A stretch of 22,439 bases of DNA, taken from positions 1-22,439 of the forward strand of contig JAEYSE010000083.1 of assembly GCA_023435025.1 (NCBI GenBank), in the 5' to 3' direction. Within the stretch, counting starts at the first letter, position 1, and each line of letters opens with the position of its first letter. Origin of the DNA: Bacillota bacterium. Its GTDB lineage: Bacteria; Bacillota; Clostridia; Christensenellales; CAG-138. A program made the translations under genes and the position numbers. Under the pieces are notes generated by a model. It ran no database searches and was not told the origin of the DNA. It saw only the letters and a program-made list of their open reading frames with translations. Shown one piece after another: positions 7,002 through 14,671 of this stretch.

Positions 7002-7030
7002 TTGACGAAGGCACCCCTCTCCCCTATAAT
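7002..7030 (+). promoter_or_regulatory. Strong promoter of the tRNA pair
   Basis: TTGACG (7002-7007) and a perfect TATAAT (7025-7030) are separated by exactly 17 bp. A perfect 8-bp hairpin (7040-7047 with 7053-7060) follows in the 5' leader of the precursor, just before the tRNA-Thr. Confidence 0.9.
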
Positions 7031-7069
7031 TGAAAAGGTCGGGTGCGTGATGCGCACCCGAATTTGACT

Positions 7070-7145
7070 GCCAACGTAGCTCAGCTGGTAGAGCAGCTGA
7101 TTCGTAATCAGCAGGTCAGGGGTCCGAGTCCCCTCGTTGGCTCCA
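7070..7145 (+). tRNA. tRNA-Thr (anticodon CGT)
   Basis: A full cloverleaf is visible. The acceptor GCCAACG pairs with CGTTGGC (7135-7141). The anticodon stem GCTGA/TCAGC encloses loop TTCGTAA with anticodon CGT at 7103-7105, reading ACG. The T-arm contains GGTCCGAGTCC. CCA is encoded at 7143-7145. It is co-transcribed with the next tRNA, three bases downstream. Confidence 0.96.
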
Positions 7146-7148
7146 TGT

Positions 7149-7225
7149 CGGGGCGTAGCGCAGCTTGGTAGCGCGTTTGGTTCGGGACCAAAAGGCCGCT
7201 GGTTCAAATCCAGTCGCCCCGACCA
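7149..7225 (+). tRNA. tRNA-Pro (anticodon CGG)
   Basis: The acceptor CGGGGCG pairs with CGCCCCG (7215-7221). The anticodon stem TTTGG/CCAAA encloses TTCGGGA with anticodon CGG at 7183-7185, reading CCG. The T-loop is GGTTCAAATCC, and CCA is encoded at 7223-7225. Confidence 0.96.
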
Positions 7226-7230
7226 CATGG

Positions 7231-7266
7231 AAAAGCCCGTAAACAGTACGTTTGCGGGCTTTTGTT
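7231..7266 (+). terminator. Intrinsic terminator of the tRNA operon
   Basis: A 14-bp stem with one G-T pair (7231-7244 with 7250-7263) closes the loop AGTAC and ends in a T-run. In the other direction it would also end the convergent ytfJ transcript. Confidence 0.92.
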
Positions 7267-7312
7267 ATATTATAAAATACTTCTCAAAATCAAAATTTGA
7301 CGCAGATTTAGA

Positions 7313-7801
7313 CTAATACTGACTGCTTTGCGAAGATTGTTGACCCTGAGAAGATTGTTGACCCTGCTGGGACTGCTGGCCCGACTGCGCCTGTTGACCT
7401 TGTGATTGCTGACCTTGTTGCTGCTGATTATTTTGCTGTCCGCCTTTAAGCCCGTTAACAATTTGAGGGATTTTATCCATTAAACCCGCTCCCGCAGCGC
7501 CCATACCGATAGGTGTGACAGAGACCTGATCACTGTCGATGATAATAATAGCGTCCGTACAAAGCTTTAGACCGACGCCATGTGCACCACCTATCATACT
7601 GCCCATTCCACCGTTTGACTGAGTGTTTTGCTTGCCTTTACTTTGCGAATCTCCCCCTCCAAATCCGAGCATCATAGACATTACGGGCAGGAAAGTTTTA
7701 TCTCCCTGAACTACAGGTTTACCGATCAAACCATCTTGCTGGGAAAAGTCTTTTAGGTTTGAAAAAAGGGTATCTACATATTGGGTTACATCTTGCTCCA
7801 T
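7313..7801 (-). CDS. ytfJ: GerW/YtfJ-family sporulation protein
   Basis: This 162-residue protein has the Spore_YtfJ core: GKPVVQGDKTFLPVMSMMLGFGGG at about 27-50, then GGAHGVGLKL and AIIIIDSDQVSVTPIG at about 72-100. In B. subtilis the orthologue (GerW) is a forespore protein needed for normal germination. The C-terminus (about 120-162) is a low-complexity Gln/Ser/Gly tail with QGQQSQ-type repeats, longer than I expect for the family. AAGGAG lies upstream of the ATG, 12 bp after the ytfI stop, so the two form an operon in the same order as in B. subtilis. Base composition is lower in GC than the flanking genes. Confidence 0.9.
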   Translation of the reverse strand: MEQDVTQYVDTLFSNLKDFSQQDGLIGKPVVQGDKTFLPVMSMMLGFGGGDSQSKGKQNTQSNGGMGSMIGGAHGVGLKLCTDAIIIIDSDQVSVTPIGMGAAGAGLMDKIPQIVNGLKGGQQNNQQQQGQQSQGQQAQSGQQSQQGQQSSQGQQSSQSSQY

Positions 7802-7813
7802 TGTTGTATCTCC

Positions 7814-8311
7814 TTATGTCTTATATTTAAGGTAGTCCCAAATAGTATGCCCTACTTTGATGGTTGCCGATGCGTCAAGGGTAACATACTGTTCGTTCGA
7901 CATGAAGTTCGGCTTCAAAACCAGACTAGAGATTGGGACAAACGAAGATAGAATGCCAAGCAAGCCCGAAACCAGTCCCGTCAAAAATGGATCCCTTAAC
8001 CCATATGAGGTAGAAAGCTCGAAGTTCGATATTTTTAAAGCGTTCAAAAGCCTTTTTTTGTTGGATACTTTTCTCCTTACAAGTTTTGTTTTGAAAAGCT
8101 TTACTTTTATAAAATAAATAGAAAGGCAAGGGCATTCGTCTTCCACATCAAACGTGGCTTTAAATAGCGGATATAAACAGGTAATGTCGACTTTCATCGT
8201 ATCCCTGTTCAGTATTGCATAAATCGTGATCCGAATGCCGTGCACAAGGTCAACAATAATGAAAAGGATCAATAAAAACAGTAAAATGTAAATGAATATC
8301 ATCGTTTTCAT
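7814..8311 (-). CDS. ytfI: YtfI-like DUF2953 membrane protein
   Basis: This 165-residue protein has a strongly hydrophobic N-terminal helix (about 3-26) and then the DUF2953 pattern: a beta-rich segment, SIYFIKVKLFKTK, and a C-terminal hydrophobic stretch DPFLTGLVSGLLGILSSFVPI. In B. subtilis ytfI lies directly before ytfJ, and the same order here supports the call. The family has no known biochemical activity; a role in sporulation is inferred from linkage. It is shorter than B. subtilis YtfI as I recall it. The ribosome-binding site is weak. Confidence 0.75.
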   Translation of the reverse strand: MKTMIFIYILLFLLILFIIVDLVHGIRITIYAILNRDTMKVDITCLYPLFKATFDVEDECPCLSIYFIKVKLFKTKLVRRKVSNKKRLLNALKISNFELSTSYGLRDPFLTGLVSGLLGILSSFVPISSLVLKPNFMSNEQYVTLDASATIKVGHTIWDYLKYKT

Positions 8312-8327
8312 CCGATCTCATTGATAA

Positions 8328-8346
8328 GACTAGTATGTGCGACCAG
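8328..8346 (-). repeat. Direct repeat copy 1 (promoter-like)
   Basis: GACTAGTAT-N4-GACCAG, identical in 15 of 19 positions to 8601-8619. Read on the minus strand it is CTGGTC-N4-ATACTAGTC and contains the candidate -10 for ytfI. Confidence 0.7.
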
Positions 8347-8357
8347 GGTAAAAATAT
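8332..8357 (-). promoter_or_regulatory. Candidate sporulation-type promoter of ytfI
   Basis: On the minus strand ATA, a 17-bp spacer and CATACTAG precede the ytfI ATG by about 20 bp. This is close to the sigma-E pattern (ATA-N16-18-CATACAnT), although the -10 also fits part of the sigma-G form CATnnTA. The same arrangement recurs at 8605-8630. Confidence 0.35.
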
Positions 8358-8435
8358 CTTGTTCGAAGTGGATACGAGACGACAGCGCCCCTCGTCTGAG
8401 AATTTAATGGTGGAAAAGATAAAATTGATTGGAAC

Positions 8436-8473
8436 TAAAACAAAATGCCCCGCAGCCAGAAGCGGGACATTTT
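8436..8473 (-). terminator. Minus-strand intrinsic terminator
   Basis: AAAATGCCCCGC (8442-8453) pairs with GCGGGACATTTT (8462-8473) with one mismatch. Read on the minus strand the stem is followed by TTTTGTTTTAG, a good termination tail. It lies between the two promoter-like repeats. Confidence 0.65.
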
Positions 8474-8600
8474 GGGACCACAGGAGAAAAGGGGTTGCAA
8501 ATAATATTAAAAGCGGTCATTGCGTTGCTATTGTCTGCCATCCTACAAATATTATGCGCGAAACGCAAATAATAATGTTCATCGGAGATTTCTATATCGA

Positions 8601-8619
8601 GACTAGTATATCAGACCAG
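8601..8619 (-). repeat. Direct repeat copy 2 (promoter-like)
   Basis: This second copy has the same orientation, 273 bp from the first. It contains TATACT (8605-8610 on the minus strand) with ATA 17 bp upstream, so it has the same promoter geometry as copy 1. Confidence 0.7.
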
Positions 8620-8637
8620 ATATCATTTATGTTGCAG

Positions 8638-8676
8638 GAAGCGCGCCATTTTTTATAGGAGCGCTTCTTCTTTTAT
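8638..8676 (+). terminator. Terminator-like hairpin upstream of the alcohol dehydrogenase
   Basis: GAAGCGC (8638-8644) pairs with GCGCTTC (8661-8667) across a 16-base loop and is followed by TTCTTTTATT. No plus-strand gene precedes it, so it may stop read-through or act as an attenuator. Confidence 0.45.
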
Positions 8677-8766
8677 TAATCCCGTTGTGTTGTGATTCGC
8701 TTTTCCGAATAGACTTAGGGAGCGACAGGCAAACTTAAGCAAAATGCATTCGGGAGGGTGTAACCT

Positions 8767-9894
8767 ATGAGGGCGATGGTATATGAGGGTATGCGCGATA
8801 TCCGATTGGAGGACGTAGATTTTCCCAAGCTCAAAAGAGATGATGATATTATCGTTCGAGTCACATCAACCGCCATTTGTGGTTCGGATCTGCATCTGGC
8901 GCATGGGATGGTCCCCAACCTGCTGAAGGGTTCCATATTAGGCCATGAAACCATGGGTATTGTGGAGGAAGCGGGAAAAGAAGTATACAAGGTCAAAAAG
9001 GGAGACCGCGTCATCATTCCATTTCCCATAGCGTGCGGCCACTGTTGGTTTTGCGAACATGATTTGTGGAGCCAATGCGAAAACTCCAACGCGAACGGCG
9101 AGGCGGGGGGCATCTTCGGATATAGCCAGACATACGGCGGGTACGACGGAGGCCAGGCGGAGTATCTACGCGTACCGTATGCAAACGTTGGCCCCACGTT
9201 GGTTCCCGAAGCGCTCTCCGACGAACAGGTGCTGTTTTTAACGGATATACTTCCTACCTCTTATTGGGGTGTAGAAAACGGCGGCGTGAAACAGGACGAC
9301 ACCGTGATCGTATTGGGATGCGGGCCCGTTGGCCTGTTGTCCATAAAATGGGCGGTTTATAAGGGAGCCAAACAAGTCATTGCCGTCGATTGCGTAGACT
9401 ACCGGCTTGCCCACGCTGCGGGTTATGGGGCGGACACCGTCAATATCGAAGCCCATGATAATACCGGCGAGTATTTAAAAGAAATTACCCATGGTGGTGC
9501 TGATGTTGTGATTGATTGCGTCGGTATGGACGGAAAGATGACCACCATTGAAAAGGTGGAAACATTTCTTAAGCTTCAGGGTGGGTCCAAATCGGCCATA
9601 GAAATTGCAACACAGGCGGTAAGAAAAGGCGGAACGGTTTCGATGGTTGGGGTGTACGGGGCACGATACAACTACTTTCCTTTGGGAGATTTTTTTGCAA
9701 GAAATATCACATTAAAAATGGGCCAATGCCCCGCCCATAAATATGTCGACAAAATATTGAAACTCATTGAGAATAATAAGTTTGATGCCACGGACATCAT
9801 TACACACCGTCTGCCTTTGGACGAGGGAGAATATGCGTACCGGATATTTGATTTTAAAGAGGACAACTGTATTAAGGTTGTGCTCAAGCCATGA
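8767..9894 (+). CDS. Zinc-dependent medium-chain alcohol dehydrogenase
   Basis: This is a 375-residue NAD(P)-dependent oxidoreductase of the medium-chain zinc family. The catalytic zinc site is formed by C38 (AICGSDLH) and GHE (H60, E61). The structural zinc site is C90, C93, C96 and C104 (CGHCWFCEHDLWSQC). The Rossmann fold carries LGCGPVGLLS, then AVDCVDYR in the cofactor-selecting strand. An insertion around VETFLKLQGGSKSAIEIATQAVRKGG resembles the subgroup of glutathione-independent formaldehyde-dehydrogenase-like enzymes. The substrate cannot be told from sequence. GGAGGG precedes the ATG. It is separated from the cyanophycin operon by about 200 bp containing two hairpins, so it is probably not co-transcribed with it. 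Confidence 0.92.
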   Translation: MRAMVYEGMRDIRLEDVDFPKLKRDDDIIVRVTSTAICGSDLHLAHGMVPNLLKGSILGHETMGIVEEAGKEVYKVKKGDRVIIPFPIACGHCWFCEHDLWSQCENSNANGEAGGIFGYSQTYGGYDGGQAEYLRVPYANVGPTLVPEALSDEQVLFLTDILPTSYWGVENGGVKQDDTVIVLGCGPVGLLSIKWAVYKGAKQVIAVDCVDYRLAHAAGYGADTVNIEAHDNTGEYLKEITHGGADVVIDCVGMDGKMTTIEKVETFLKLQGGSKSAIEIATQAVRKGGTVSMVGVYGARYNYFPLGDFFARNITLKMGQCPAHKYVDKILKLIENNKFDATDIITHRLPLDEGEYAYRIFDFKEDNCIKVVLKP

Positions 9895-9914
9895 TTGATG
9901 TATGACGCTTTTGC

Positions 9915-9945
9915 AGTGGGAGCCTGAATGTTTCAGGCTCCCACT
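9915..9945. terminator. Perfect 14-bp hairpin after the alcohol dehydrogenase
   Basis: AGTGGGAGCCTGAA (9915-9928) pairs exactly with 9932-9945 around a 3-base loop. There is no T-run, so it may need another signal or serve to stabilise the transcript end. Confidence 0.6.
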
Positions 9946-9956
9946 ATGTACAAAAA

Positions 9957-9981
9957 GAGCCCTGCAGCATAAGCAGGGCTC
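9957..9981. terminator. Second hairpin after the alcohol dehydrogenase
   Basis: GAGCCCTGC (9957-9965) pairs exactly with GCAGGGCTC (9973-9981) around seven bases. It also lacks a T-run on the plus strand; on the minus strand it is followed by TTTTTG. Confidence 0.5.
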
Positions 9982-10101
9982 ATAGGGAAAGAACCGTCCC
10001 ACACATGAAGAGCTAGAGACAGTGTTATTATCTGTCAGGCCCCATTGATTATGCATCGCTTCAAAAAGATAAGTCCATAATATTTCTATAGAAGGAGAAG
10101 T

Positions 10102-11220
10102 ATGTTCACAATATTAAAGAATATAGACTGCTATTGCCCAGACCACGCAGGATGCAGAGATATTGTGGTTTGTGGGGATAAAATCGTGAAGATGTCGGAG
10201 CCCGGCGAACATCAGGTACTGTATGCATACGCCAATGTTATCGAATGCAGCGGCCTATATGCTTTCCCGGGTATCATTGATCAGCACATCCATCTGATCG
10301 GCGGTGGGGGTGAGAGCGGCCCTGCGAGCAGAATAGATGAAATCAATCTGGAGCAAATCCTGCTTGCCGGGGTTACGACCGTTGTCGGCGTGCTCGGATT
10401 TGACAGCTATACAAAAAGCCTCAAAAGCTTATTGGCAAAAGCAAATACGCTGGAGGCAAAAGGGTTGACCGCCTATATTTATACGGGCAGTTATGCGATC
10501 CCTACCGTAACGATTACCGGGACGATTGCCGAGGATCTTATTTTGATTGATAAGATCATCGGTACCGGCGAAATCGCAATTTCGGATTATCGTTCTTCGC
10601 AGCCTACAGCCAACGAATTTGCCCAACTATCCGCGCAAAGCAATACTGCGGGGCTTATCAGCGGAAAGGCCGGGGTCGTCCATATCCATGTCGGAGACGG
10701 TAAAGAAGGATTAAGTCCTTTGCTGAACCTTTTGGACCAGACGGATCTGCCGAAAGAAATCTTTGTCCCTACCCATGTAAACCGGCACGCAGGCTTATTT
10801 TATCAGGCCACCGACTATTGCAGGGACGGCGGGAATATTGATTTAACGGCAGGAGAGCAAAAAGGACTTGCTGTTCCCAAGGCTATCAAAATGCTGATGG
10901 AAGAACATTTGGATCTGTCCAGGGTAACGATCAGCTCGGACGCAAACGGAAGCGCGGGAAGCGAGGTTGCAAAAATACAGTCTCTTTATGACGACGTCAT
11001 AAATGGCATTGTAAAAGAGAATATTCCTCCAACGGATATGTTCCGGTTTGTAACGGAAAATGTGGCAAAAGTGCTAAAACTCTTTCCTACCAAGGGTGTG
11101 CTTCAGGAGGGGAGCGACGCGGATATCCTCATAACGGATAAAGAGTACCGGGTCCAGAAGCTGCTTTGCAGGGGTAAGCTTACAGTCAATGATTCCAAGG
11201 TTGTGGAGGGTGCGAAATGA
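10102..11220 (+). CDS. iadA: Isoaspartyl dipeptidase (beta-aspartyl peptidase)
   Basis: IadA hydrolyses beta-aspartyl dipeptides. Next to cyanophycin genes its natural substrate is beta-Asp-Arg, giving free Asp and Arg. The 372-residue protein is an amidohydrolase-fold enzyme with metal ligands H62 and H64 (DQHIHLIGGGGESGP), H195 (VHIHVGDG), H225 (PTHVNR) and D280 (SSDANGS). The substrate-binding E71, Y131 and S284 also match those of E. coli IadA as I recall it. The bridging carboxylated Lys of E. coli (K162) is replaced: the aligned segment is GTGEIAISDYR, with E157 at that position and no Lys between 152 and 188. AGAAGGAGAAGT precedes the ATG. Its stop overlaps the cphB start by ATGA. Confidence 0.93.
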   Translation: MFTILKNIDCYCPDHAGCRDIVVCGDKIVKMSEPGEHQVLYAYANVIECSGLYAFPGIIDQHIHLIGGGGESGPASRIDEINLEQILLAGVTTVVGVLGFDSYTKSLKSLLAKANTLEAKGLTAYIYTGSYAIPTVTITGTIAEDLILIDKIIGTGEIAISDYRSSQPTANEFAQLSAQSNTAGLISGKAGVVHIHVGDGKEGLSPLLNLLDQTDLPKEIFVPTHVNRHAGLFYQATDYCRDGGNIDLTAGEQKGLAVPKAIKMLMEEHLDLSRVTISSDANGSAGSEVAKIQSLYDDVINGIVKENIPPTDMFRFVTENVAKVLKLFPTKGVLQEGSDADILITDKEYRVQKLLCRGKLTVNDSKVVEGAK

Positions 11221-12053
11221 GAGAGAATAATAACGGATATCTCTTAATCATTGGCGGCGCCGAAGATAAGCGGGGAGACCGCTCCATTCTAGCGCAGGCT
11301 GCCGACATGGTAAGGAAAGACGAAATCCTGACCATTGTTACCACTGCAACCAATTACCCGGAGGAAGTTGGACAGGAATACAAGGACGTATTCTATAACC
11401 TTGGCGTGGATAACATCAATATCCTCAATATAGAATCTCGCGAAGATGCGAACAGCGAGGAAGTGTGCGATGTTATCCGCAGGTCAAAATGCATTTTCTT
11501 TACCGGGGGGGACCAGCTTCGGATTACGAGCATACTGGGTGGAACGAAGGCAAACAATGAACTTCAGTATCTCTACCAGGACGGCGGCTTCATTATGGGA
11601 ACAAGCGCCGGGGCATCGGCAATGAGTTCCACCATGATTGTTCAGGGCAACGATAATGAGCCCGCAAGAAAATGTACCCTCAAAATGGCGCCTGGATTAG
11701 GCTTGATTGAAAACTGTATTATTGACCAGCACTTTGACCAGCGCGGAAGGTTTGGGCGCCTATTATGCGGCATTGCGGAAAACCCCAACGTAATTGGGAT
11801 TGGTATCGATGAAAATACTGCAATCAAGGTGTACCCGGACATTCATTTTAAGGTGATAGGGGAAAACTCCGTAACCGTGATAGACGGGAGCACCATACAA
11901 AGCTCTAATGTCGCAGAATTGGAGCCGAATGAACTTCTTGCAATTGTCGGCGTGACTGTACATATTCTTCCGTACGGATACGGATATGACATGAAAGCCA
12001 AAGAGGTTATAAAAGTCGATCAATATAATGGAGACGAAGATGAAGATTATTGA
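11217..12053 (+). CDS. cphB: Cyanophycinase
   Basis: This 278-residue serine peptidase of family S51 cuts cyanophycin to beta-Asp-Arg dipeptides. The nucleophile S130 sits in GTSAGA (128-133), the FTGGDQ loop is at 95-100, and the DQHFDQRGR segment (170-178) supplies the catalytic His (H172) and substrate-binding residues. The N-terminal LLIIGGAEDKRGD is typical of the family. The C-terminus ends in an acidic DEDEDY tail. It is translationally coupled to iadA upstream (ATGA) and overlaps cphA by 14 bp, so the degrading and synthesising enzymes are made from one transcript. Confidence 0.95.
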   Translation: MRENNNGYLLIIGGAEDKRGDRSILAQAADMVRKDEILTIVTTATNYPEEVGQEYKDVFYNLGVDNINILNIESREDANSEEVCDVIRRSKCIFFTGGDQLRITSILGGTKANNELQYLYQDGGFIMGTSAGASAMSSTMIVQGNDNEPARKCTLKMAPGLGLIENCIIDQHFDQRGRFGRLLCGIAENPNVIGIGIDENTAIKVYPDIHFKVIGENSVTVIDGSTIQSSNVAELEPNELLAIVGVTVHILPYGYGYDMKAKEVIKVDQYNGDEDEDY

Positions 12054-14667
12054 CATTACGACCTTCCGGGGCAGAAATATTTATAGCCATTTTCCTGTCA
12101 TCAAGATGGTATTGGATAGCGGGAAATACAACAATATCCCTACGACTCAGATCGAGAATTTCAACGATTGGATATTGCAGGAATTTCCCGGGTTGAAAAC
12201 AAATTATTGCGGGCTTGGGTATGAGGGGGGCTTTTTAGAGCGCCTCAATTCAGGTACTTATCTCGCGCATGTAATCGAGCACATCATATTGGAAATGCAG
12301 TTTATGGTGGGCTATAACGTGACATTTGGCAAGACACGCGAAACGGACAAGCCCCGGCAGTCCTTTCTTGTGTATGAATATATGAATGAGGTTTGCGGCT
12401 TAGAGTGCGGCAAAGCTGCGGTCTACCTCGTCGACAACTTCTTAAGACATAAAAACGTAAGCGTTCAAGAAACACTTGCCGGTATTAAGCAGGCTTCCAG
12501 AGAAGCCGAACTTGGGCCAAGCACAGCTGCCATTTTCGACGAAGCAATAAAGCGCGGGATACCCGTTCACAGGCTGGGAACAGAAAGCCTGATACAGCTT
12601 GGGTATGGGAAATACCAACGCAGGCAGCAGGCGACGTTAGCCGATACCACTTCCTGTATAGCGGTCGATATTTCATCTGATAAGCAGCTTACGAAGTCGC
12701 TGCTTCGGGAACAGGGCATACCGGTTCCGGAAGGGAAACTTGTTTTTAGTGAAATTTCGGCGCTTCAGGCGGCAAAAGAGATCGGCGTACCTGTCGCCAT
12801 AAAACCGCACGATGGAAACCAAGGCAAAGGGGTGCATCTGAATTTAAAAAATGAGCGGGAGATCAGGGCCGCTTTTAAGGATGCCTTTTCCTACAGCAGT
12901 GCCGTTATTGTGGAGCGGTTTGTCACAGGAAAAGATTTTCGGGTCCTGGTTGTCGGCAATAATGTCAGCGCCGTTTCTGAGCGGAACCCCGCCTCTATCA
13001 CCGGAGATGGCGTGCACACCATTGAGGAGCTCGTGAACATTATTAACCAGGATGAAAAACGGGGCGACCATCACGAAAAGCCTCTGACAAAAATCAAGCT
13101 CGATATCAATGCCCGCAGGCTGCTCCGGCGCAATAAGCTCATGCCATTTTCCGTTCCTGAAATTGGGCAGATCATTCGACTCAGAGAGAATGGAAACCTG
13201 AGTACGGGCGGCACAGCTATAGACCGTACGGATGAAATACATCCCGAAAACGCTGAGCTCGCCGTTCGGGCAGCCTCGATTTTAGGCATTGATATCGCCG
13301 GCATCGATATTGTAACGGAAGATATTTCCGTTCCAATCAAGCAGACCGGCGGGGTAATCGTGGAGGTCAATACAGCTCCCGGGATTCGTATGCACTTATA
13401 CCCAAGCGAAGGAAAGCCGCGAAACGTAGCCAAGGATATTATTGATTTTCTTTTTCCGAATGATGATGCTTTGGGGTTTCCAATTGTATCCGTTACCGGC
13501 ACAAACGGCAAGACAACAACGACAAGGCTCATTTCCCATGTGCTTATGTGCCAGGGAAAAACAGTGGGTATGACGAGCACATCCGGCACGTACATCAACG
13601 GAAAATGCATCCATCAGGGAGACGATACGGGAGCCGTAAGCGCCGGTATGGTATTATGCAACAAAGATGCGGAGGTAGCGGTTCTGGAAACGGCCCGTGG
13701 AGGAATTCTACGGTCCGGCCTTGGATATGATCTTGCAGACATTGGCGTTATCACAAATATTGCGGACGATCATTTGGGGCTTCAGGGAATCAATACGCTG
13801 GAGGAACTTGCGTTTGTAAAATCGCTCGTTGCCGAAGCCGTAAAAGACACGGGATATGCAGTGTTGAATGCGGAAGATCCCATGACGCCTTATATCATGA
13901 ACAGGATAAGAGCAAATATCATATTGTTCGCAAAATCGCCCGAGGCGTTTACCGGCCGTTTTTCAAAGTACAAAAAGGTCTACGTATCTGATGGGGCAAT
14001 TGTCGTTCATGATGGAGAAATCACATCTGTTATCGACATCAAAGATATTCCCATTACGAAAAATGGCGCAATCGCATGCAATGTTGAAAACTGCTTGGCT
14101 GCGGTTGCCGCTCTCCATGGCCTAAAGGTACCGCTGCAAACCATAGCGGCAGGATTATCAAGCTTCAGGCTTAATGAGGGCCGGTTTGAAGTATTCCCCA
14201 TGAATGGTTATTCCATTTTGCTCGATTACGGGCACAACCTGCCCGGATACGAAGCGGTAATCGACGCTCTGCCTTCTTATCATCCCAAAAGACTCGTGGG
14301 TATTATCGGTATGCCCGGAGACAGGCAAAATGCTGCCATTCAGGCTGTTGGCGAGCTTTGTGCAAAACATTTTCAGAAGATCTATATCAAAGAGGATGAG
14401 TGTCTTCGCGGGCGCAAGAAAGGAGAGGTAAGCGCGCTCTTCTATCACGCGTTAATGAAAGCACACTTTTCCAAAAAAGAAGTGATCATTGCCGATAGTG
14501 AGCTTGGAGCGTTGGAGTCAGCAATTGCGAATGCACGGGAGGGCGATCTGATCGTTGTATTCTACGAGCATTTGGAGCCGATTGTAGAGTACATCCACCA
14601 GTTACAGCACGCTGAACACAATACGCAGTTATTCAACGCCAATCAGCTTACGGAATGCTCAAATTAG
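12040..14667 (+). CDS. cphA: Cyanophycin synthetase (CphA1 type)
   Basis: CphA polymerises Asp and Arg into cyanophycin using two ATP per unit. The 875-residue protein has the three expected domains. The N-domain (about 1-160) contains HVIEH (77-81) plus E85. The ATP-grasp domain (about 165-475), which adds Asp to the backbone, has AIKPHDGNQGKGV (253-265) and VEVNTAPG (441-448). The Mur-ligase-like domain (about 480-875), which adds Arg, has the P-loop GTNGKTTTT (487-495), ETARGGILRSGLG, NIADDH and LLDYGHN. ATG 12040 is preferred over ATG 12028 because GGAGA lies five bases upstream of the former and MKIIDI is the usual family start. It is last in the operon. Confidence 0.96.
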   Translation: MKIIDITTFRGRNIYSHFPVIKMVLDSGKYNNIPTTQIENFNDWILQEFPGLKTNYCGLGYEGGFLERLNSGTYLAHVIEHIILEMQFMVGYNVTFGKTRETDKPRQSFLVYEYMNEVCGLECGKAAVYLVDNFLRHKNVSVQETLAGIKQASREAELGPSTAAIFDEAIKRGIPVHRLGTESLIQLGYGKYQRRQQATLADTTSCIAVDISSDKQLTKSLLREQGIPVPEGKLVFSEISALQAAKEIGVPVAIKPHDGNQGKGVHLNLKNEREIRAAFKDAFSYSSAVIVERFVTGKDFRVLVVGNNVSAVSERNPASITGDGVHTIEELVNIINQDEKRGDHHEKPLTKIKLDINARRLLRRNKLMPFSVPEIGQIIRLRENGNLSTGGTAIDRTDEIHPENAELAVRAASILGIDIAGIDIVTEDISVPIKQTGGVIVEVNTAPGIRMHLYPSEGKPRNVAKDIIDFLFPNDDALGFPIVSVTGTNGKTTTTRLISHVLMCQGKTVGMTSTSGTYINGKCIHQGDDTGAVSAGMVLCNKDAEVAVLETARGGILRSGLGYDLADIGVITNIADDHLGLQGINTLEELAFVKSLVAEAVKDTGYAVLNAEDPMTPYIMNRIRANIILFAKSPEAFTGRFSKYKKVYVSDGAIVVHDGEITSVIDIKDIPITKNGAIACNVENCLAAVAALHGLKVPLQTIAAGLSSFRLNEGRFEVFPMNGYSILLDYGHNLPGYEAVIDALPSYHPKRLVGIIGMPGDRQNAAIQAVGELCAKHFQKIYIKEDECLRGRKKGEVSALFYHALMKAHFSKKEVIIADSELGALESAIANAREGDLIVVFYEHLEPIVEYIHQLQHAEHNTQLFNANQLTECSN

Positions 14668-14671
14668 CCAT

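Larger units (their letters stand above)
8312..8766. other. Gene-free stretch with twin repeats and two terminator-like hairpins
   Basis: No convincing protein gene is present. A plus-strand frame of 107 codons (8335-8658) lacks a ribosome-binding site, looks unlike a protein and runs through both hairpins. The stretch holds direct repeats at 8328-8346 and 8601-8619, a minus-strand terminator at 8436-8473, a plus-strand hairpin at 8638-8676 and an AGACGA/TCGTCT inverted repeat around 8377-8397. A minus-strand transcript starting near 8598 and ending near 8436 would be a free small RNA of about 160 nt. Confidence 0.55.

Noticed and set aside
7149..7225. tRNA-Pro considered as an integration site with a duplicated 3' end marking an island
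   Set aside because: No copy of the tRNA 3' sequence was found further right in the window and no integrase is present.
8404..8541. 45-residue minus-strand frame with four Cys (MADNSNAMTAF...), considered as a small peptide precursor
   Set aside because: Its Cys-rich part is the terminator stem itself and the only AGG abuts the ATG, so the Cys pattern is best explained by the hairpin.
8335..8658. 107-codon plus-strand open frame upstream of the alcohol dehydrogenase
   Set aside because: It has no ribosome-binding site, passes through a terminator and both promoter-like repeats, and its composition does not look like a protein.
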